From Rhizobium sp. 007 (GTDB lineage Bacteria; Pseudomonadota; Alphaproteobacteria; Rhizobiales; Rhizobiaceae): a stretch of 64,000 bases of DNA. The notes below the pieces were generated by a model, which made no database searches, was not told where the DNA came from, and saw only the letters and a list, made by a program, of their open reading frames with translations. This document shows positions 44,602-53,742 of the stretch, one piece after another. How positions within the stretch are numbered: the stretch's first letter is position 1; each line of letters starts with the position of its first letter. The translations under genes were made by a program, and so were the position numbers. Location: positions 1,426,001 to 1,490,000 of the forward strand of contig NZ_CP064188.1 in assembly GCF_015353075.1 (NCBI RefSeq). The letters are read 5' to 3'.

Positions 44602-45645
44602 ATGGAAGTACGCGTTCAAAACTTGCGCAAGGAATTCGACCGCTTTCCGGCGCTCCATGACATCTCGCTCGATATCCGTTCAGGAGAGCTGATCGCGCTG
44701 CTCGGTCCATCCGGCTCCGGCAAGACGACGCTCTTGCGCTTGATTGCCGGCCTCGAAAGCCCGACCGAAGGTCTGATCTACTTCGGCGACGAAGATGCTT
44801 CGAAAAAGACCGTGCAGCAGCGCAATATCGGCTTCGTGTTTCAGCACTATGCTCTTTTCCGCTACATGACGGTGCTCGACAATATCGCCTTCGGGCTGAA
44901 GGTGCGCGATGCAGCGCGCCGCCCCACAAAGTCCGAGATCCGCAGCCGCGCGCTGGAACTGCTGGATCTCGTGCAGCTTTCCGGTCTGGAAAAGCGCTAT
45001 CCGGCCCAGCTCTCGGGCGGTCAGCGCCAGCGCGTCGCGCTCGCGCGCGCGCTTGCGGTAGAGCCGAACGTACTGCTTCTCGACGAGCCTTTTGGTGCGC
45101 TCGACGCCCAAGTGCGAAAGGACTTGCGCAAATGGCTTCGTGAGATTCATGACCGCACCGGTCACACCACGGTTTTCGTCACGCATGACCAGGACGAAGC
45201 GATGGAACTTGCCGACCGCGTCGTCGTCATGAGCCAAGGCGCGATCGAGCAGGTCGGCACACCGGACCAGGTCTACGACAATCCGAATTCGCCCTTCGTC
45301 TTCGGTTTCGTGGGCCAGTCGAATTGTCTGGATGTGCGCGTTGCCGGGGGCGAACTTTGGTTCGAAGACCGTCCCCTTGGCTTGAAGGCGGACAATGAGA
45401 GGGACGGCAGCGCGCAGCTCTATTTCCGACCGCACGACATCGAACTGCGCGACGGCTGCGGTGGATGCATCGCCGGTCTGCTCGTCTCCAGCCGCCGCGT
45501 TGCCGGTACGCGCCATATCGAGGTCAACATCGGCAAGGATCACCCGTCGATCGAGCTCGAATTGCCGCCCGAGCAAGCTGACAGCCTTGACCGCAACCGC
45601 ATCGCCTTCCGCCCCAAACGCTGGAAGCTGTTCAGGAACGCCTAA
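44602..45645 (+). CDS. cysA: sulfate/thiosulfate ABC transporter ATP-binding protein
   Basis: 347 residues. Walker A is GPSGSGKTTLLR, Q-loop FVFQHYALF, signature LSGGQRQRVALARALA, Walker B LLLDEPFGALDA and H-loop THDQDEAMELA. The C-terminal part (from about 240) is the TOBE-like regulatory domain with YFRPHDIEL. It drives sulfate uptake with CysT and CysW. GAAGGAAATAGA lies upstream of the ATG. It closes the operon. Confidence 0.95.
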   Translation: MEVRVQNLRKEFDRFPALHDISLDIRSGELIALLGPSGSGKTTLLRLIAGLESPTEGLIYFGDEDASKKTVQQRNIGFVFQHYALFRYMTVLDNIAFGLKVRDAARRPTKSEIRSRALELLDLVQLSGLEKRYPAQLSGGQRQRVALARALAVEPNVLLLDEPFGALDAQVRKDLRKWLREIHDRTGHTTVFVTHDQDEAMELADRVVVMSQGAIEQVGTPDQVYDNPNSPFVFGFVGQSNCLDVRVAGGELWFEDRPLGLKADNERDGSAQLYFRPHDIELRDGCGGCIAGLLVSSRRVAGTRHIEVNIGKDHPSIELELPPEQADSLDRNRIAFRPKRWKLFRNA

Positions 45646-45718
45646 CGATCCTTGCCCACTCCAAAAGGGGGAGAATGGCCAAAACCCGAACGTTCAAATG
45701 TATTGCCATGCCCCTCTC

Positions 45719-45766
45719 CAATATATTGCCGGCGGCTTCAATGAGAGCCGCCGCACTTATATATTG
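45719..45766. promoter_or_regulatory. nested inverted repeat upstream of the peroxiredoxin gene
   Basis: An outer pair CAATATAT (45719-45726) and ATATATTG (45759-45766) encloses a perfect 7-bp hairpin GGCGGCT (45731-45737) and AGCCGCC (45746-45752). It lies in the about 200-nt gap between cysA and the peroxiredoxin. It may be the cysA terminator, a peroxiredoxin operator, or both. Confidence 0.4.
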
Positions 45767-45847
45767 CGCATTTCCTAATTTAGCGGAATATAGATCAACC
45801 GTACGCGGCGAAACGTTTCGGCAACCATGTGTCAGATGGAGGGGTTC

Positions 45848-46510
45848 ATGTCTCTCGCGATCAACGATACCGCACCGGATTTCCAGGCAGAAACGACCGA
45901 AGGCAAGATTGGGTTTCACGACTGGATCGGCAATTCCTGGGCTGTCCTGTTTTCGCATCCCAAGGATTTCACGCCGGTTTGCACCACTGAACTGGGCTAC
46001 ATGGCCAGGATCAAACCCGAATTCGACAAGCGTGGCGTGAAGATCATCGGCCTGTCGGTCGATCCTGTCGATCGCCATGCCGGTTGGGCAAGCGACATCC
46101 AGGAAACGCAGGGCGCTGCACCGAATTTCCCGATGATTGCCGATACCGATTACAACGTATCGAAGCTTTATGGCATGCTCCCCGCAGCAGTCTCCGGCGA
46201 TCCGACAAAGCGAACGCCGGCCGACAACCAGACGGTGCGCAACGTCTTCGTCATTGGCCCCGACAAAAAGATCAAGCTGATCCTCGTCTATCCGATGACG
46301 ACCGGCCGCAATTTCGATGAAGTGCTGCGTGTAATCGACTCGCTGCAGCTGACCGCCAAGCACAGGGTCGCCACACCGGCGAATTGGAAACAGGGTGAGG
46401 ATGTCATCATCGCCGGTTCGGTAAGCGACGACGAGGCCAGGACGATCTATCCGAACGGATGGACCGCACCGAAGCCCTACATCCGGATCGTCCCGCAGCC
46501 AGAGGCATAG
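45848..46510 (+). CDS. 1-Cys peroxiredoxin (Prx6 type)
   Basis: 220 residues from the ATG at 45848, with ATGGAGGGG upstream. Peroxidatic Cys45 lies in FTPVCTTELG. The protein continues with LSVDPVDRHAGWASDI and a long C-terminal domain (RVATPANWKQGEDVIIAGSV), the hallmark of the 1-Cys Prx6 subgroup. It reduces hydrogen peroxide and organic peroxides in the cytosol. It lies between the sulfate importer and a persulfide dioxygenase, all on the plus strand, which suggests a sulfur and redox theme. Confidence 0.92.
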   Translation: MSLAINDTAPDFQAETTEGKIGFHDWIGNSWAVLFSHPKDFTPVCTTELGYMARIKPEFDKRGVKIIGLSVDPVDRHAGWASDIQETQGAAPNFPMIADTDYNVSKLYGMLPAAVSGDPTKRTPADNQTVRNVFVIGPDKKIKLILVYPMTTGRNFDEVLRVIDSLQLTAKHRVATPANWKQGEDVIIAGSVSDDEARTIYPNGWTAPKPYIRIVPQPEA

Positions 46511-46551
46511 GTGCGACATCCGGTGGAGCGATCTGCAAAAGGGAGGTGCCG

Positions 46552-47589
46552 ATGATCTTCCGCCAGCTCTTCGACAGTGTCTCCGGCACCTACACCTATC
46601 TCATCGCCAGCCGAAAGGGAGGCGAGGCGCTCATTATCGATCCAGTGCTCGAGAAGGTCGACCGCTATCTCAAGCTGGTAGAGGAGCTCGACCTCAAGCT
46701 GGTCAAGGCCGTGGATACTCATCTGCACGCTGACCACATTACCGGGCTGGGTGCGCTGCGCGACCGGACCCATTGCGTGACAGTGATGGGCGAGCAGACG
46801 CTTGCCGATGTCGTCTCCATGCGCGTCACGGAAGGCGACCGCGTGGCGATTGAGGGACTGAGCCTCGACGTCCTTTACACACCGGGCCATACGGACGATT
46901 CCTATTCATTCCTCATGAATGGCCGCGTTTTTACGGGCGACACGCTGCTCATTCGCGGCACCGGGCGTACCGATTTCCAGAACGGCAATCCGCTCCAGCA
47001 ATATGACTCCATCTTCAACAAGCTCCTCAAACTGCCTGACGAGACCCTGGTCTATCCGGCGCACGATTATAAGGGCGACACCGTTTCCACCATCGGCGAG
47101 GAGAAGCGCTTCAATCCACGCCTGAAGGTCAGATCAGCCGACGAGTACGCCGACCTCATGAATAACCTGAAGCTTCCAAATCCGAAGATGATGGATGTGG
47201 CCGTGCCTGCAAATATCCATATCGGCCTGCATCAGGACGAGATTGCACGCAAGGGCTGGGCCGTCTCGGCGGCAGAGGTCTTGGCGCTGAGCGGGCGTCC
47301 CGACATTGCAATCGTCGATCTGCGTGAGAAGGGAGAACGGGAAAAACATGGAACAATTCCTGGCTCCTTGCATGCGCCCTATCCGGACTTGCAGGAAAAC
47401 GTCAGCACCGGCGGGATGTTGCATGAACTGGCAGAGGCGACCGGCAAGCGCATCGTGTTCTACTGCGCTTTCGGCGAGCGATCAGCAATGGCCGTCCAGG
47501 CAGCCCAGGATGCCGGCTTGGCCAGCGCCTGCCACATCGAAGGCGGCATCGATGCCTGGAAGAAGGCGAACGGGCCGGTGATCCGATAA
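46552..47589 (+). CDS. persulfide dioxygenase-rhodanese fusion (ETHE1-like MBL fold plus sulfurtransferase)
   Basis: 345 residues from the ATG at 46552, preceded by GGGAGGTG. The N-terminal metallo-beta-lactamase domain (1-235) has THLHADHITG with His57, His59, Asp61 and His62, plus GHTDDSY, FTGDTLLIRGTGRTDFQNG and YPAHDY, typical of ETHE1-like iron persulfide dioxygenases. The C-terminal rhodanese domain (about 245-345) has active-site Cys305 in VFYCAFGERSA. The pair should oxidise glutathione persulfide to sulfite and move sulfane sulfur. It follows the peroxiredoxin by 41 nt and may be cotranscribed. Confidence 0.92.
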   Translation: MIFRQLFDSVSGTYTYLIASRKGGEALIIDPVLEKVDRYLKLVEELDLKLVKAVDTHLHADHITGLGALRDRTHCVTVMGEQTLADVVSMRVTEGDRVAIEGLSLDVLYTPGHTDDSYSFLMNGRVFTGDTLLIRGTGRTDFQNGNPLQQYDSIFNKLLKLPDETLVYPAHDYKGDTVSTIGEEKRFNPRLKVRSADEYADLMNNLKLPNPKMMDVAVPANIHIGLHQDEIARKGWAVSAAEVLALSGRPDIAIVDLREKGEREKHGTIPGSLHAPYPDLQENVSTGGMLHELAEATGKRIVFYCAFGERSAMAVQAAQDAGLASACHIEGGIDAWKKANGPVIR

Positions 47590-47645
47590 CCTACCTGAGG
47601 CATTCGTGGGCCGCCACGGCGATCGGTCGAGGCGGAAAAGATACG

Positions 47646-48701
47646 TCAGCCAGCCCTATTTCCCTCGCCGTCGAATAGATGCAGATGCTGCGCCGGAAAG
47701 GATACGCTGACTTCGGGCCCGGCCGTCAGCGCTTCGCGATCCAGCGTGAAGACCTTGAAAGGCAGGCCATGCAGCGACAGATGCAGGATGATGCCGAAGC
47801 CGGTCGGTTCGACGAGCTCGACCTCGGCACGCATTCCGCCTTGATCCGACATGACCACATGCTCCGGGCGGATGCCGAGCGTGACTTTCGCGCCGCTCGA
47901 AAGGGCAAGCGGCGCCGACAGCCGAACAAGCGTCCCGTCCTTCAGCCTGACCCCGCCCGCCTCGCATGTCGCATCCAAGAAATTCATGCCGGGAGAACCG
48001 ATGAAGCCCGCGACGAAAAGATTGGCGGGCCGATCGTAAAGCTCGAGGGGGCTGCCGACCTGCTGCACCACGCCGCCATGCATGGCGACGATCCGGTCGG
48101 CGAGCGTCATTGCCTCGATCTGGTCGTGCGTCACATAGATTGAGGTCGCCTTCAGGTCGGCATGCAGTTTCTTGATCTCAGCACGCATCTGTTCGCGAAG
48201 ACGTGCGTCGAGGTTCGAGAGCGGTTCGTCGAAAAGGAAGGCCTTGGGCTGGCGAACGATGGCCCGACCCATGGCGACACGCTGCCGCTGCCCGCCCGAA
48301 AGTGCCTTTGGCCGCCGTTCAAGCAGCGGATCGAGGCCGAGCTTGGAGGCGGCATTTGCAACGGCGCTCGCAATCTTTTCCTTCGCCGTCTTCCTGAGCC
48401 TTAGGCTGTAACTCATGTTGCCGGCGACGTTCATATGGGGATAAAGCGCGTAGGACTGGAACACCATGGCGATGTCCCGGTCTTTCGGATGCAACTCATT
48501 GACCCGGTTCCCGGCAATGCGGATTTCGCCGCCAGTGACCTCTTCGAGCCCCGCGATCATGCGCAGCAGGGTCGACTTGCCGCAGCCCGACGGGCCTACG
48601 AGGACGACGAATTCACCATCCTTGATCTTGAGATCAACGTCATGCAGCACCTGGACGTGGCCGTAGGCCTTCTTGATGTTCTGGATATCGATCGATGCCA
48701 T
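47646..48701 (-). CDS. carbohydrate-type ABC transporter ATP-binding protein (MalK/UgpC family)
   Basis: 351 residues. Walker A is GPSGCGKSTLLRM, Q-loop MVFQSYALYPHM, signature LSGGQRQRVAMGRAI, Walker B FLFDEPLSNLDA and H-loop THDQIEAMTLA. A C-terminal TOBE domain follows (GIRPEHVV). This is the CUT1 sugar-importer ATPase pattern. Last gene of the minus operon, 4 nt after the MalG-type permease. It is convergent with the persulfide dioxygenase gene. Confidence 0.93.
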   Translation of the reverse strand: MASIDIQNIKKAYGHVQVLHDVDLKIKDGEFVVLVGPSGCGKSTLLRMIAGLEEVTGGEIRIAGNRVNELHPKDRDIAMVFQSYALYPHMNVAGNMSYSLRLRKTAKEKIASAVANAASKLGLDPLLERRPKALSGGQRQRVAMGRAIVRQPKAFLFDEPLSNLDARLREQMRAEIKKLHADLKATSIYVTHDQIEAMTLADRIVAMHGGVVQQVGSPLELYDRPANLFVAGFIGSPGMNFLDATCEAGGVRLKDGTLVRLSAPLALSSGAKVTLGIRPEHVVMSDQGGMRAEVELVEPTGFGIILHLSLHGLPFKVFTLDREALTAGPEVSVSFPAQHLHLFDGEGNRAG

Positions 48702-48705
48702 GTGA

Positions 48706-49536
48706 CTAACCCTTGACCGCGCCGGCCGTCAGGCCCTGGACGAGATAACGCTGAATGAGCAGGAAGAAGAGGCCGGCTGGAACGAGTGCCATGACACCCG
48801 CCGCCATCATCTGCCCGAAATCCACGGAGAATTTCGAAACGAATGTAAGAAGGCCGACCGGAAAGGTTGCCGCGTCATTGCCGTTGATAAGCATCAGCGC
48901 GAAGAGCAGTTCGCTCCAGGCCGCGGTAAAGACGAACCCGAGGGTTGCCGCGATCCCCGGCAACGTCAGCGGCAAGATGATCTGCCGGAAGGCCGTGAAC
49001 AGCGTCGCTCCGTCGATCATCGCAGCCTCCTCGAGATCCTTTGGAATGCCATCGAAAAAAGATTGCATCAGGAACGTCGCGAAGGGCACGTTGAAGGCGG
49101 TATAGACGACGACGAGGCCGGTCAGACTGTTCGTCAAGTGCAGCGGCGAGAGTATCTTGAAGATCGGTGCGACGAGCATGACCAGCGGGAACATCTGCGT
49201 CAAAAGCATCAGCGCAACGATCCAGTATTTCGCGCGGAAATTGAAGCGCGACAGCGCATAACCGGAAAGCGACGCGCAGATCGTCACCGCCACCGCCGTC
49301 GAGGCCGACACGATGAGGCTGTTCTTGAAGAAGGTTGGAAAGGCACTGTGCTGAAGCACAAAGGAATAATGTTCCCATGTCGTACGCGACGGCCACATGC
49401 GCACGCCCTCGCTATAAAGCAGGTCGTTCGGGGTGACCGAGACCTTCAGAAGCCAGAAAAGCGGAAAGAGCGCGAAACCGATATAGCAGAGGATTGCCAG
49501 CCGATGGGCGGTGGTCGCAACGGTGGATCGTCTCAT
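48706..49536 (-). CDS. carbohydrate-type ABC transporter permease (MalG/UgpE family)
   Basis: 276 residues, six membrane segments. Landmarks are YIGFALFPLFWLLKVSVTPND at the start, YALSRFNFRAKYWIVALMLLTQMFP, and the EAA loop DGIPKDLEEAAMIDGATLFTAFRQIILPLTLPG. It pairs with the MalF-type permease encoded 4 nt upstream. Confidence 0.93.
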   Translation of the reverse strand: MRRSTVATTAHRLAILCYIGFALFPLFWLLKVSVTPNDLLYSEGVRMWPSRTTWEHYSFVLQHSAFPTFFKNSLIVSASTAVAVTICASLSGYALSRFNFRAKYWIVALMLLTQMFPLVMLVAPIFKILSPLHLTNSLTGLVVVYTAFNVPFATFLMQSFFDGIPKDLEEAAMIDGATLFTAFRQIILPLTLPGIAATLGFVFTAAWSELLFALMLINGNDAATFPVGLLTFVSKFSVDFGQMMAAGVMALVPAGLFFLLIQRYLVQGLTAGAVKG

Positions 49537-49540
49537 CTAT

Positions 49541-50473
49541 TCAATCCTTCAGCAGGGTCTGCCGCAGCAGGATGATCAGCATGGAATAGGCAAGCAGCAG
49601 TGCGAGCAGAACCAGTGCGATCGCCGAGGCATAACCGAAATCGAGCCGTCTGAACGCCTGGGTGAAGATATAGCTGGCGACGATCTGCGTCCGGTCCGCC
49701 GGCCCGCCGCCAGTCATGACGACAATGAGATCAGCAAAGTTCGATACCCAGACGGTGCGGAGCAAGACGGTGATGGCAATCGTCGGTGCAAGGAAGGGAA
49801 GCGTGATCGAACGGAAGCGCTGGACCCAGCCGGCGCCATCGATCGATGCGGCTTCGTAAAGATCGCGAGGAATTGCCTGAAGCGCTGCGAGCAGCGTGAT
49901 CGCGAAGAACGGGATGCCCCACCAGACATTGGCGATGATCGGTCCCCACATCGCATATTGCGGATCAGAAAGAATGTTGCCAGGCGCGCCGGTCAGCCCG
50001 AGGCCGAAGAGCCAGTGCGGAATGGGCCCGATCACCGGATTGAAAAGCCAGGCCCAATTGAGGCCCGCAAGGAAGGACGGAACCGCCCAGGGCAGAAAGA
50101 CGAGTGCCTGCACGATGCCCCTGCCCCAGAACGGCTTATCGAGCAAAAGCGCCAGGATGAGCCCGAAGATGAACTGCAAGATCACCGAAGCGCCCGTCCA
50201 CCATAGCGTATTGCGAAGCGCGCCGTAAAAGGCCGCATCTTTCGAAAGGGCGCGGAAGTGCTCAAGCCCGATGAAACCGCCGGAAAATGGGTTCAGAAGC
50301 TGGATATCGCGAAAGGCGTAGGAAATGCCCACCGCCAGCGGCGCCAACATAACCGCGATGATGAGGATCAGCGACGGTGCGCTGTAGAGATAGGGCTCCG
50401 AGGCATCTGCAAGACGCTTCAGCCACGGCCTGCGATCGTGGCGCCTGTTCAACGTGTCGGCGATCATAGTCAT
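49541..50473 (-). CDS. carbohydrate-type ABC transporter permease (MalF/UgpA family)
   Basis: 310 residues from the ATG ending at 50473 (MTMIADTLNRRHDRR); another ATG ends at 50467, and neither has a strong ribosome site. Landmarks are YSAPSLILIIAVMLAPLAVGISYAFRDIQLLNP, FLPWAVPSFLAGLNWAWLFNPVIG, and the EAA loop QAIPRDLYEAASIDGAGWVQRFRSITLPFLAP. It partners the MalG-type protein. Confidence 0.92.
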   Translation of the reverse strand: MTMIADTLNRRHDRRPWLKRLADASEPYLYSAPSLILIIAVMLAPLAVGISYAFRDIQLLNPFSGGFIGLEHFRALSKDAAFYGALRNTLWWTGASVILQFIFGLILALLLDKPFWGRGIVQALVFLPWAVPSFLAGLNWAWLFNPVIGPIPHWLFGLGLTGAPGNILSDPQYAMWGPIIANVWWGIPFFAITLLAALQAIPRDLYEAASIDGAGWVQRFRSITLPFLAPTIAITVLLRTVWVSNFADLIVVMTGGGPADRTQIVASYIFTQAFRRLDFGYASAIALVLLALLLAYSMLIILLRQTLLKD

Positions 50474-50559
50474 CGGCCAAATTCCGGTTCGCGGCGCTGA
50501 TGGCGCCGTCTGTCTCGTCGGGAAGAATCGGCGGCGGATCGCTCCGCCGCCCCTGGCTC

Positions 50560-51819
50560 CTACTTTTTGGCCAGGAACTTCTGCTGCGCCTTGGTCAAGT
50601 AGTCGGCCCACTGATCGGCCAGCTCCTTCGGCGTAATGTCGCCAAGAAGTGCCTGCTGCGAGGTCTTGATCGCCAGCGAATCCTTGAAGAAGGCGAATTC
50701 TTCGAGGTAGGTCGGCATGACGGTCGGAACCGTGTTCGGGTCAGCCAGTTCCTCGAACCAGCCCCTGAACTGGTCGCCGGCATAGAAGGGATCCTTCTCG
50801 GCCGCAGTATAGGCCGGCAGAGCGCCGATCTTCTTGTTCCACTCGATGTTGCCTTCCGGACCTTCAAGCGTTGCAATCAACTTCCAGGAAAGGTCCTTGT
50901 TCTGGCTCGTCGTGAACATCGACCATCCCGCATAGCCGATCGTGGGGAAGGATTTGCCGTCCGGCCCCTTCGGCAGCGGGATGACGCCGAAGTCTTCCTT
51001 CTTCATGCGCTCGGCAATGGCAATCAGAGCATCCGGATCCTGGTCGAGAAAGGCGCAGGTGCCGGAATAAAAGCCGGCAACGACCTCATTAAAGCCCCAG
51101 TTCACACTGTCCTTCGGCGCATAGCCCTTCTTGTAGAGGTCGACCATCCACTCGATGCCCTTTGTCCAGCCGGGGCTGTTCATGGTCGAAGTGCCGTCTT
51201 CGTTGAAGTACTTGTTGTCGCCTGCCATGGAGGCTGCAAAGATCATCCAGCCATTCAAGCCGCCCGGGCCGCCGCGCATGCAGTAGCCGTATTTTCCGGA
51301 GATCTTGGAGACCGCTTCGGAGGCCTTGGAAAATTCGTCCATCGTCTTCGGCGGTTCGGCAACGCCTGCTTCCTGTAGCAACTTCTTATTGTAGAACATG
51401 GCACGCAGATAGAAGCCGTAAGGCAGCATATAGGCCGTATCCTTGACATCGCGCCCGAGTTCAAGCGCGCGCGGCGTCAGCTCCTTGGTGTGCTCCCACT
51501 TTTCCAGATAGGGTTCAAGACTTTCAAGCATGCCGTTGTTGCCGTAGAGCGAAAGCCAGGTGTCCGGCATTTCCATCACGTCCGGCGTATCGCCCGCCGA
51601 CACCATTGTCGCGAACTTCTGGAAGGCTTCGTTCCACGGTAGCGAGATGATTTCGACCTTGGTGCCCGGGTTTTCGGCCTCGAACTTACCGACGATCGAT
51701 TTGAGGGTCTCGGTGCGCTCCGGGCTGGTGATGACTTCGACGAGTTTCAGCGTCGTATCGGCAAAGGCCGTGCCTGCCATCATCGCTGCGAAGAGCGTTG
51801 CGGTTATCAGTCTCTTCAT
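50560..51819 (-). CDS. carbohydrate-type solute-binding protein (family 1)
   Basis: 419 residues from the ATG ending at 51819 (MKRLITATLFAAMMAGTAFA, Sec signal). GGGGGA lies 6 nt upstream, and an ATG two codons earlier touches that site and is less likely. Landmarks are the family-1 start TLKLVEVITSPERTETLKSIVGKFEAENPGTKVEII and GDTPDVMEMPDTWLSLYGNNGML. The ligand is not evident. It lies 37 nt after a PLP enzyme gene, so the ligand could be a sulfur- or amino-acid-linked compound. Confidence 0.92.
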   Translation of the reverse strand: MKRLITATLFAAMMAGTAFADTTLKLVEVITSPERTETLKSIVGKFEAENPGTKVEIISLPWNEAFQKFATMVSAGDTPDVMEMPDTWLSLYGNNGMLESLEPYLEKWEHTKELTPRALELGRDVKDTAYMLPYGFYLRAMFYNKKLLQEAGVAEPPKTMDEFSKASEAVSKISGKYGYCMRGGPGGLNGWMIFAASMAGDNKYFNEDGTSTMNSPGWTKGIEWMVDLYKKGYAPKDSVNWGFNEVVAGFYSGTCAFLDQDPDALIAIAERMKKEDFGVIPLPKGPDGKSFPTIGYAGWSMFTTSQNKDLSWKLIATLEGPEGNIEWNKKIGALPAYTAAEKDPFYAGDQFRGWFEELADPNTVPTVMPTYLEEFAFFKDSLAIKTSQQALLGDITPKELADQWADYLTKAQQKFLAKK

Positions 51820-51856
51820 GCTCATTCCCCCTTTTCGGTGTTCTTTCAGTTGACGG

Positions 51857-53023
51857 TTATGAAGCGGCGGCAATCGCCTCTTCGATATCCCCCCACAGTG
51901 CCTCGGTTCCTTCGAGGCCGACATGGAGGCGTACGGACCGCGGATGAATGCCAAAGGCATGCGCGGAATTCGGCTGCGCTTTCTGCTGGAGCACAACCTC
52001 GCCCGGTACGATCAGGCTTTCATGCCCACCCCAGCTTACACCCAGTTTGAAAAGCTTGAGGTGGTCGGCAAAGGCGCGGATATCGACACCTTCGCGGAAA
52101 ATGAACGAAAAGAGCCCCGATGTGCCGTTGAGGCCAGTGGGCAGACGATTGGAAAGTCCCGGATGACAGACCTGCTCGACGACATCGAATTTCTGCAGGC
52201 GCTGGGCGATGGCCATCGCCGCAGCCTCGTGGGCCTTCATGCGAAGCGGCAGCGTCCGCAGGCCGCGGATGAGAAGCCAGGCGTCGAAGGGCGAAAGCTT
52301 GGCGCCGAGATAGGGATAGGCCTCGGCCTTGATGCGCGCGATCATCTCCTTGGAACCGGCAATGACGCCGGCGACGACGTCGCTGTGGCCGCCGAGATAT
52401 TTTGAGGCCGAATGGATAACGAGATCGACCCCTAATGTCAGCGGCCGTTGGAAGAAGGGGCTCGCCCAGCTGTTGTCGATCATCGTAACGGCGCCATGCC
52501 GCTTGGCGAGCGCCGCAAGCGCGCCAACGTCATGGACCTCCATGACCCAGCTCGTCGGGCTTTCCATGTAGAAGAGCCTCGCACCGGGCAGCGCCTTGGC
52601 GACTGCCTCCTCGTCGCGCCCGTCGACATAGGTGACCTCGATCCTCATCCGCTTCAGGATCGTGCCAAACAGGCGGAAAGCATCTGGATAGACGTGCCTG
52701 ACCGCTACGATCCGGTCACCGGGCTCTACAAAGCTCAGGACCGCCGATGAGATCGCCGCCATGCCGCTCGCAAAGCCGAGGGCATCTTCCGCGCCCTCGA
52801 GCTTGGCAAGCATCTCCTCGAACATCCGCACAGTCGGATTAAGCCCACGCGTATAGATCGGCCGCACCTTCTCGCCGCGATAGGAAGCGATCATGTCATC
52901 GTAGTCGGAGAAGGTGAAAAGCGACGTCTGAAAAATCGGCGGAACGACCGCATCAGCGAAGTTGCCCTCGTCATGGGCGGTGATCAGTGAAGCAAGCTCG
53001 AAGGGTTCCAAGCCGTTGCTCAT
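51857..53023 (-). CDS. trans-sulfuration-family PLP enzyme (cystathionine gamma-synthase/lyase-like)
   Basis: 388 residues from the ATG ending at 53023; longer starts run through the regulator gene. The Cys/Met metabolism PLP fold shows YTRGLNPTVRMFEEMLAKLEGAEDALGFASGMAAIS, Asp in MIDNSWASPFFQ and the PLP lysine Lys208 in VIHSASKYLGGHSD. Members cleave or form C-S bonds, or eliminate gamma groups. It is coupled by ATGA to gntR and leads into a sugar-type importer, so it may degrade the imported compound. Which reaction it performs is not determined. Confidence 0.9.
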   Translation of the reverse strand: MSNGLEPFELASLITAHDEGNFADAVVPPIFQTSLFTFSDYDDMIASYRGEKVRPIYTRGLNPTVRMFEEMLAKLEGAEDALGFASGMAAISSAVLSFVEPGDRIVAVRHVYPDAFRLFGTILKRMRIEVTYVDGRDEEAVAKALPGARLFYMESPTSWVMEVHDVGALAALAKRHGAVTMIDNSWASPFFQRPLTLGVDLVIHSASKYLGGHSDVVAGVIAGSKEMIARIKAEAYPYLGAKLSPFDAWLLIRGLRTLPLRMKAHEAAAMAIAQRLQKFDVVEQVCHPGLSNRLPTGLNGTSGLFSFIFREGVDIRAFADHLKLFKLGVSWGGHESLIVPGEVVLQQKAQPNSAHAFGIHPRSVRLHVGLEGTEALWGDIEEAIAAAS

Positions 53024-53742
53024 TTGGACATTTCCTTGATGTCTTCCTCGACAACCTCGAGGATTTTCAATGTTTCTTCGCGGGCAGCCTCGGCGTCCTG
53101 GGCAACGATGGCGTTGAAAAGCGTGCGGTGGAACGGAAAGGACCGGCGCGCAAAGTCTTCCCGGTCGAATGGATGAGTCCAAAAGCGCTCGAACGTCTCG
53201 CGCATCTGCTCAAGAAGCTGGCCGAACAGCGGGTTATGGGTTGCGTCATAAACAGCCATGTGAAAGGCGAGGTCTTCGGGACCGGACGTGCCCTTCGCTT
53301 GGTGCACGCGCTCCATTTCATCGAGCTTCTCTTCGATGACGGCGAGGTCCCTGGCCGTTCTGCGCCGCGCAGCCACCATGCCTGCTTCGCATTCGATGCC
53401 GCGGCGAACCTCCAGCGTCTGCAGAAGGACATCACGAAGATGCGCCGTGTCAAGTGACAGCGGCATGTGGATGGTCGCCTTGGAAACCGGCTTCAAGAGA
53501 TAGGTGCCGCTTCCCATGCGCGTCTCAATCACTCCAAGCGCCTGAAAGTGCCGGATCGCCTCGCGAATAGTCGAACGACCCACAGCAAGGGCTGCCATAA
53601 GTTCACGTTCGGCAGGCAGCCTGTCGCCTGCCTTAAGCTTCGCCGCCTCAACATAATGAGCCAGCGCCTCAGTCACCTGACGCGCACGATCCATGGCGGG
53701 AAGCGGCCGGATCAGGGGGGTATCGCCGACATTTGCCTTCAT
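53020..53742 (-). CDS. GntR-family (FadR/FCD subgroup) transcriptional regulator
   Basis: 240 residues. The winged helix includes LKAGDRLPAERELMAALAVGRSTIREAIRHFQALGVIETRMGSGTYL. The FCD domain has EVRRGIECEAGMVAARR, DLAFHMAVYDATHNPLFGQLLEQM and FHRTLFNAIVAQDAEAA, with the metal or ligand histidines in usual places. It starts the operon and probably controls it. AATTGGTCTGAC at 53780-53791, just upstream, resembles half of an FCD-type operator. An IS630 remnant begins about 170 nt further upstream, so the promoter may have been altered. Confidence 0.92.
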   Translation of the reverse strand: MKANVGDTPLIRPLPAMDRARQVTEALAHYVEAAKLKAGDRLPAERELMAALAVGRSTIREAIRHFQALGVIETRMGSGTYLLKPVSKATIHMPLSLDTAHLRDVLLQTLEVRRGIECEAGMVAARRRTARDLAVIEEKLDEMERVHQAKGTSGPEDLAFHMAVYDATHNPLFGQLLEQMRETFERFWTHPFDREDFARRSFPFHRTLFNAIVAQDAEAAREETLKILEVVEEDIKEMSK

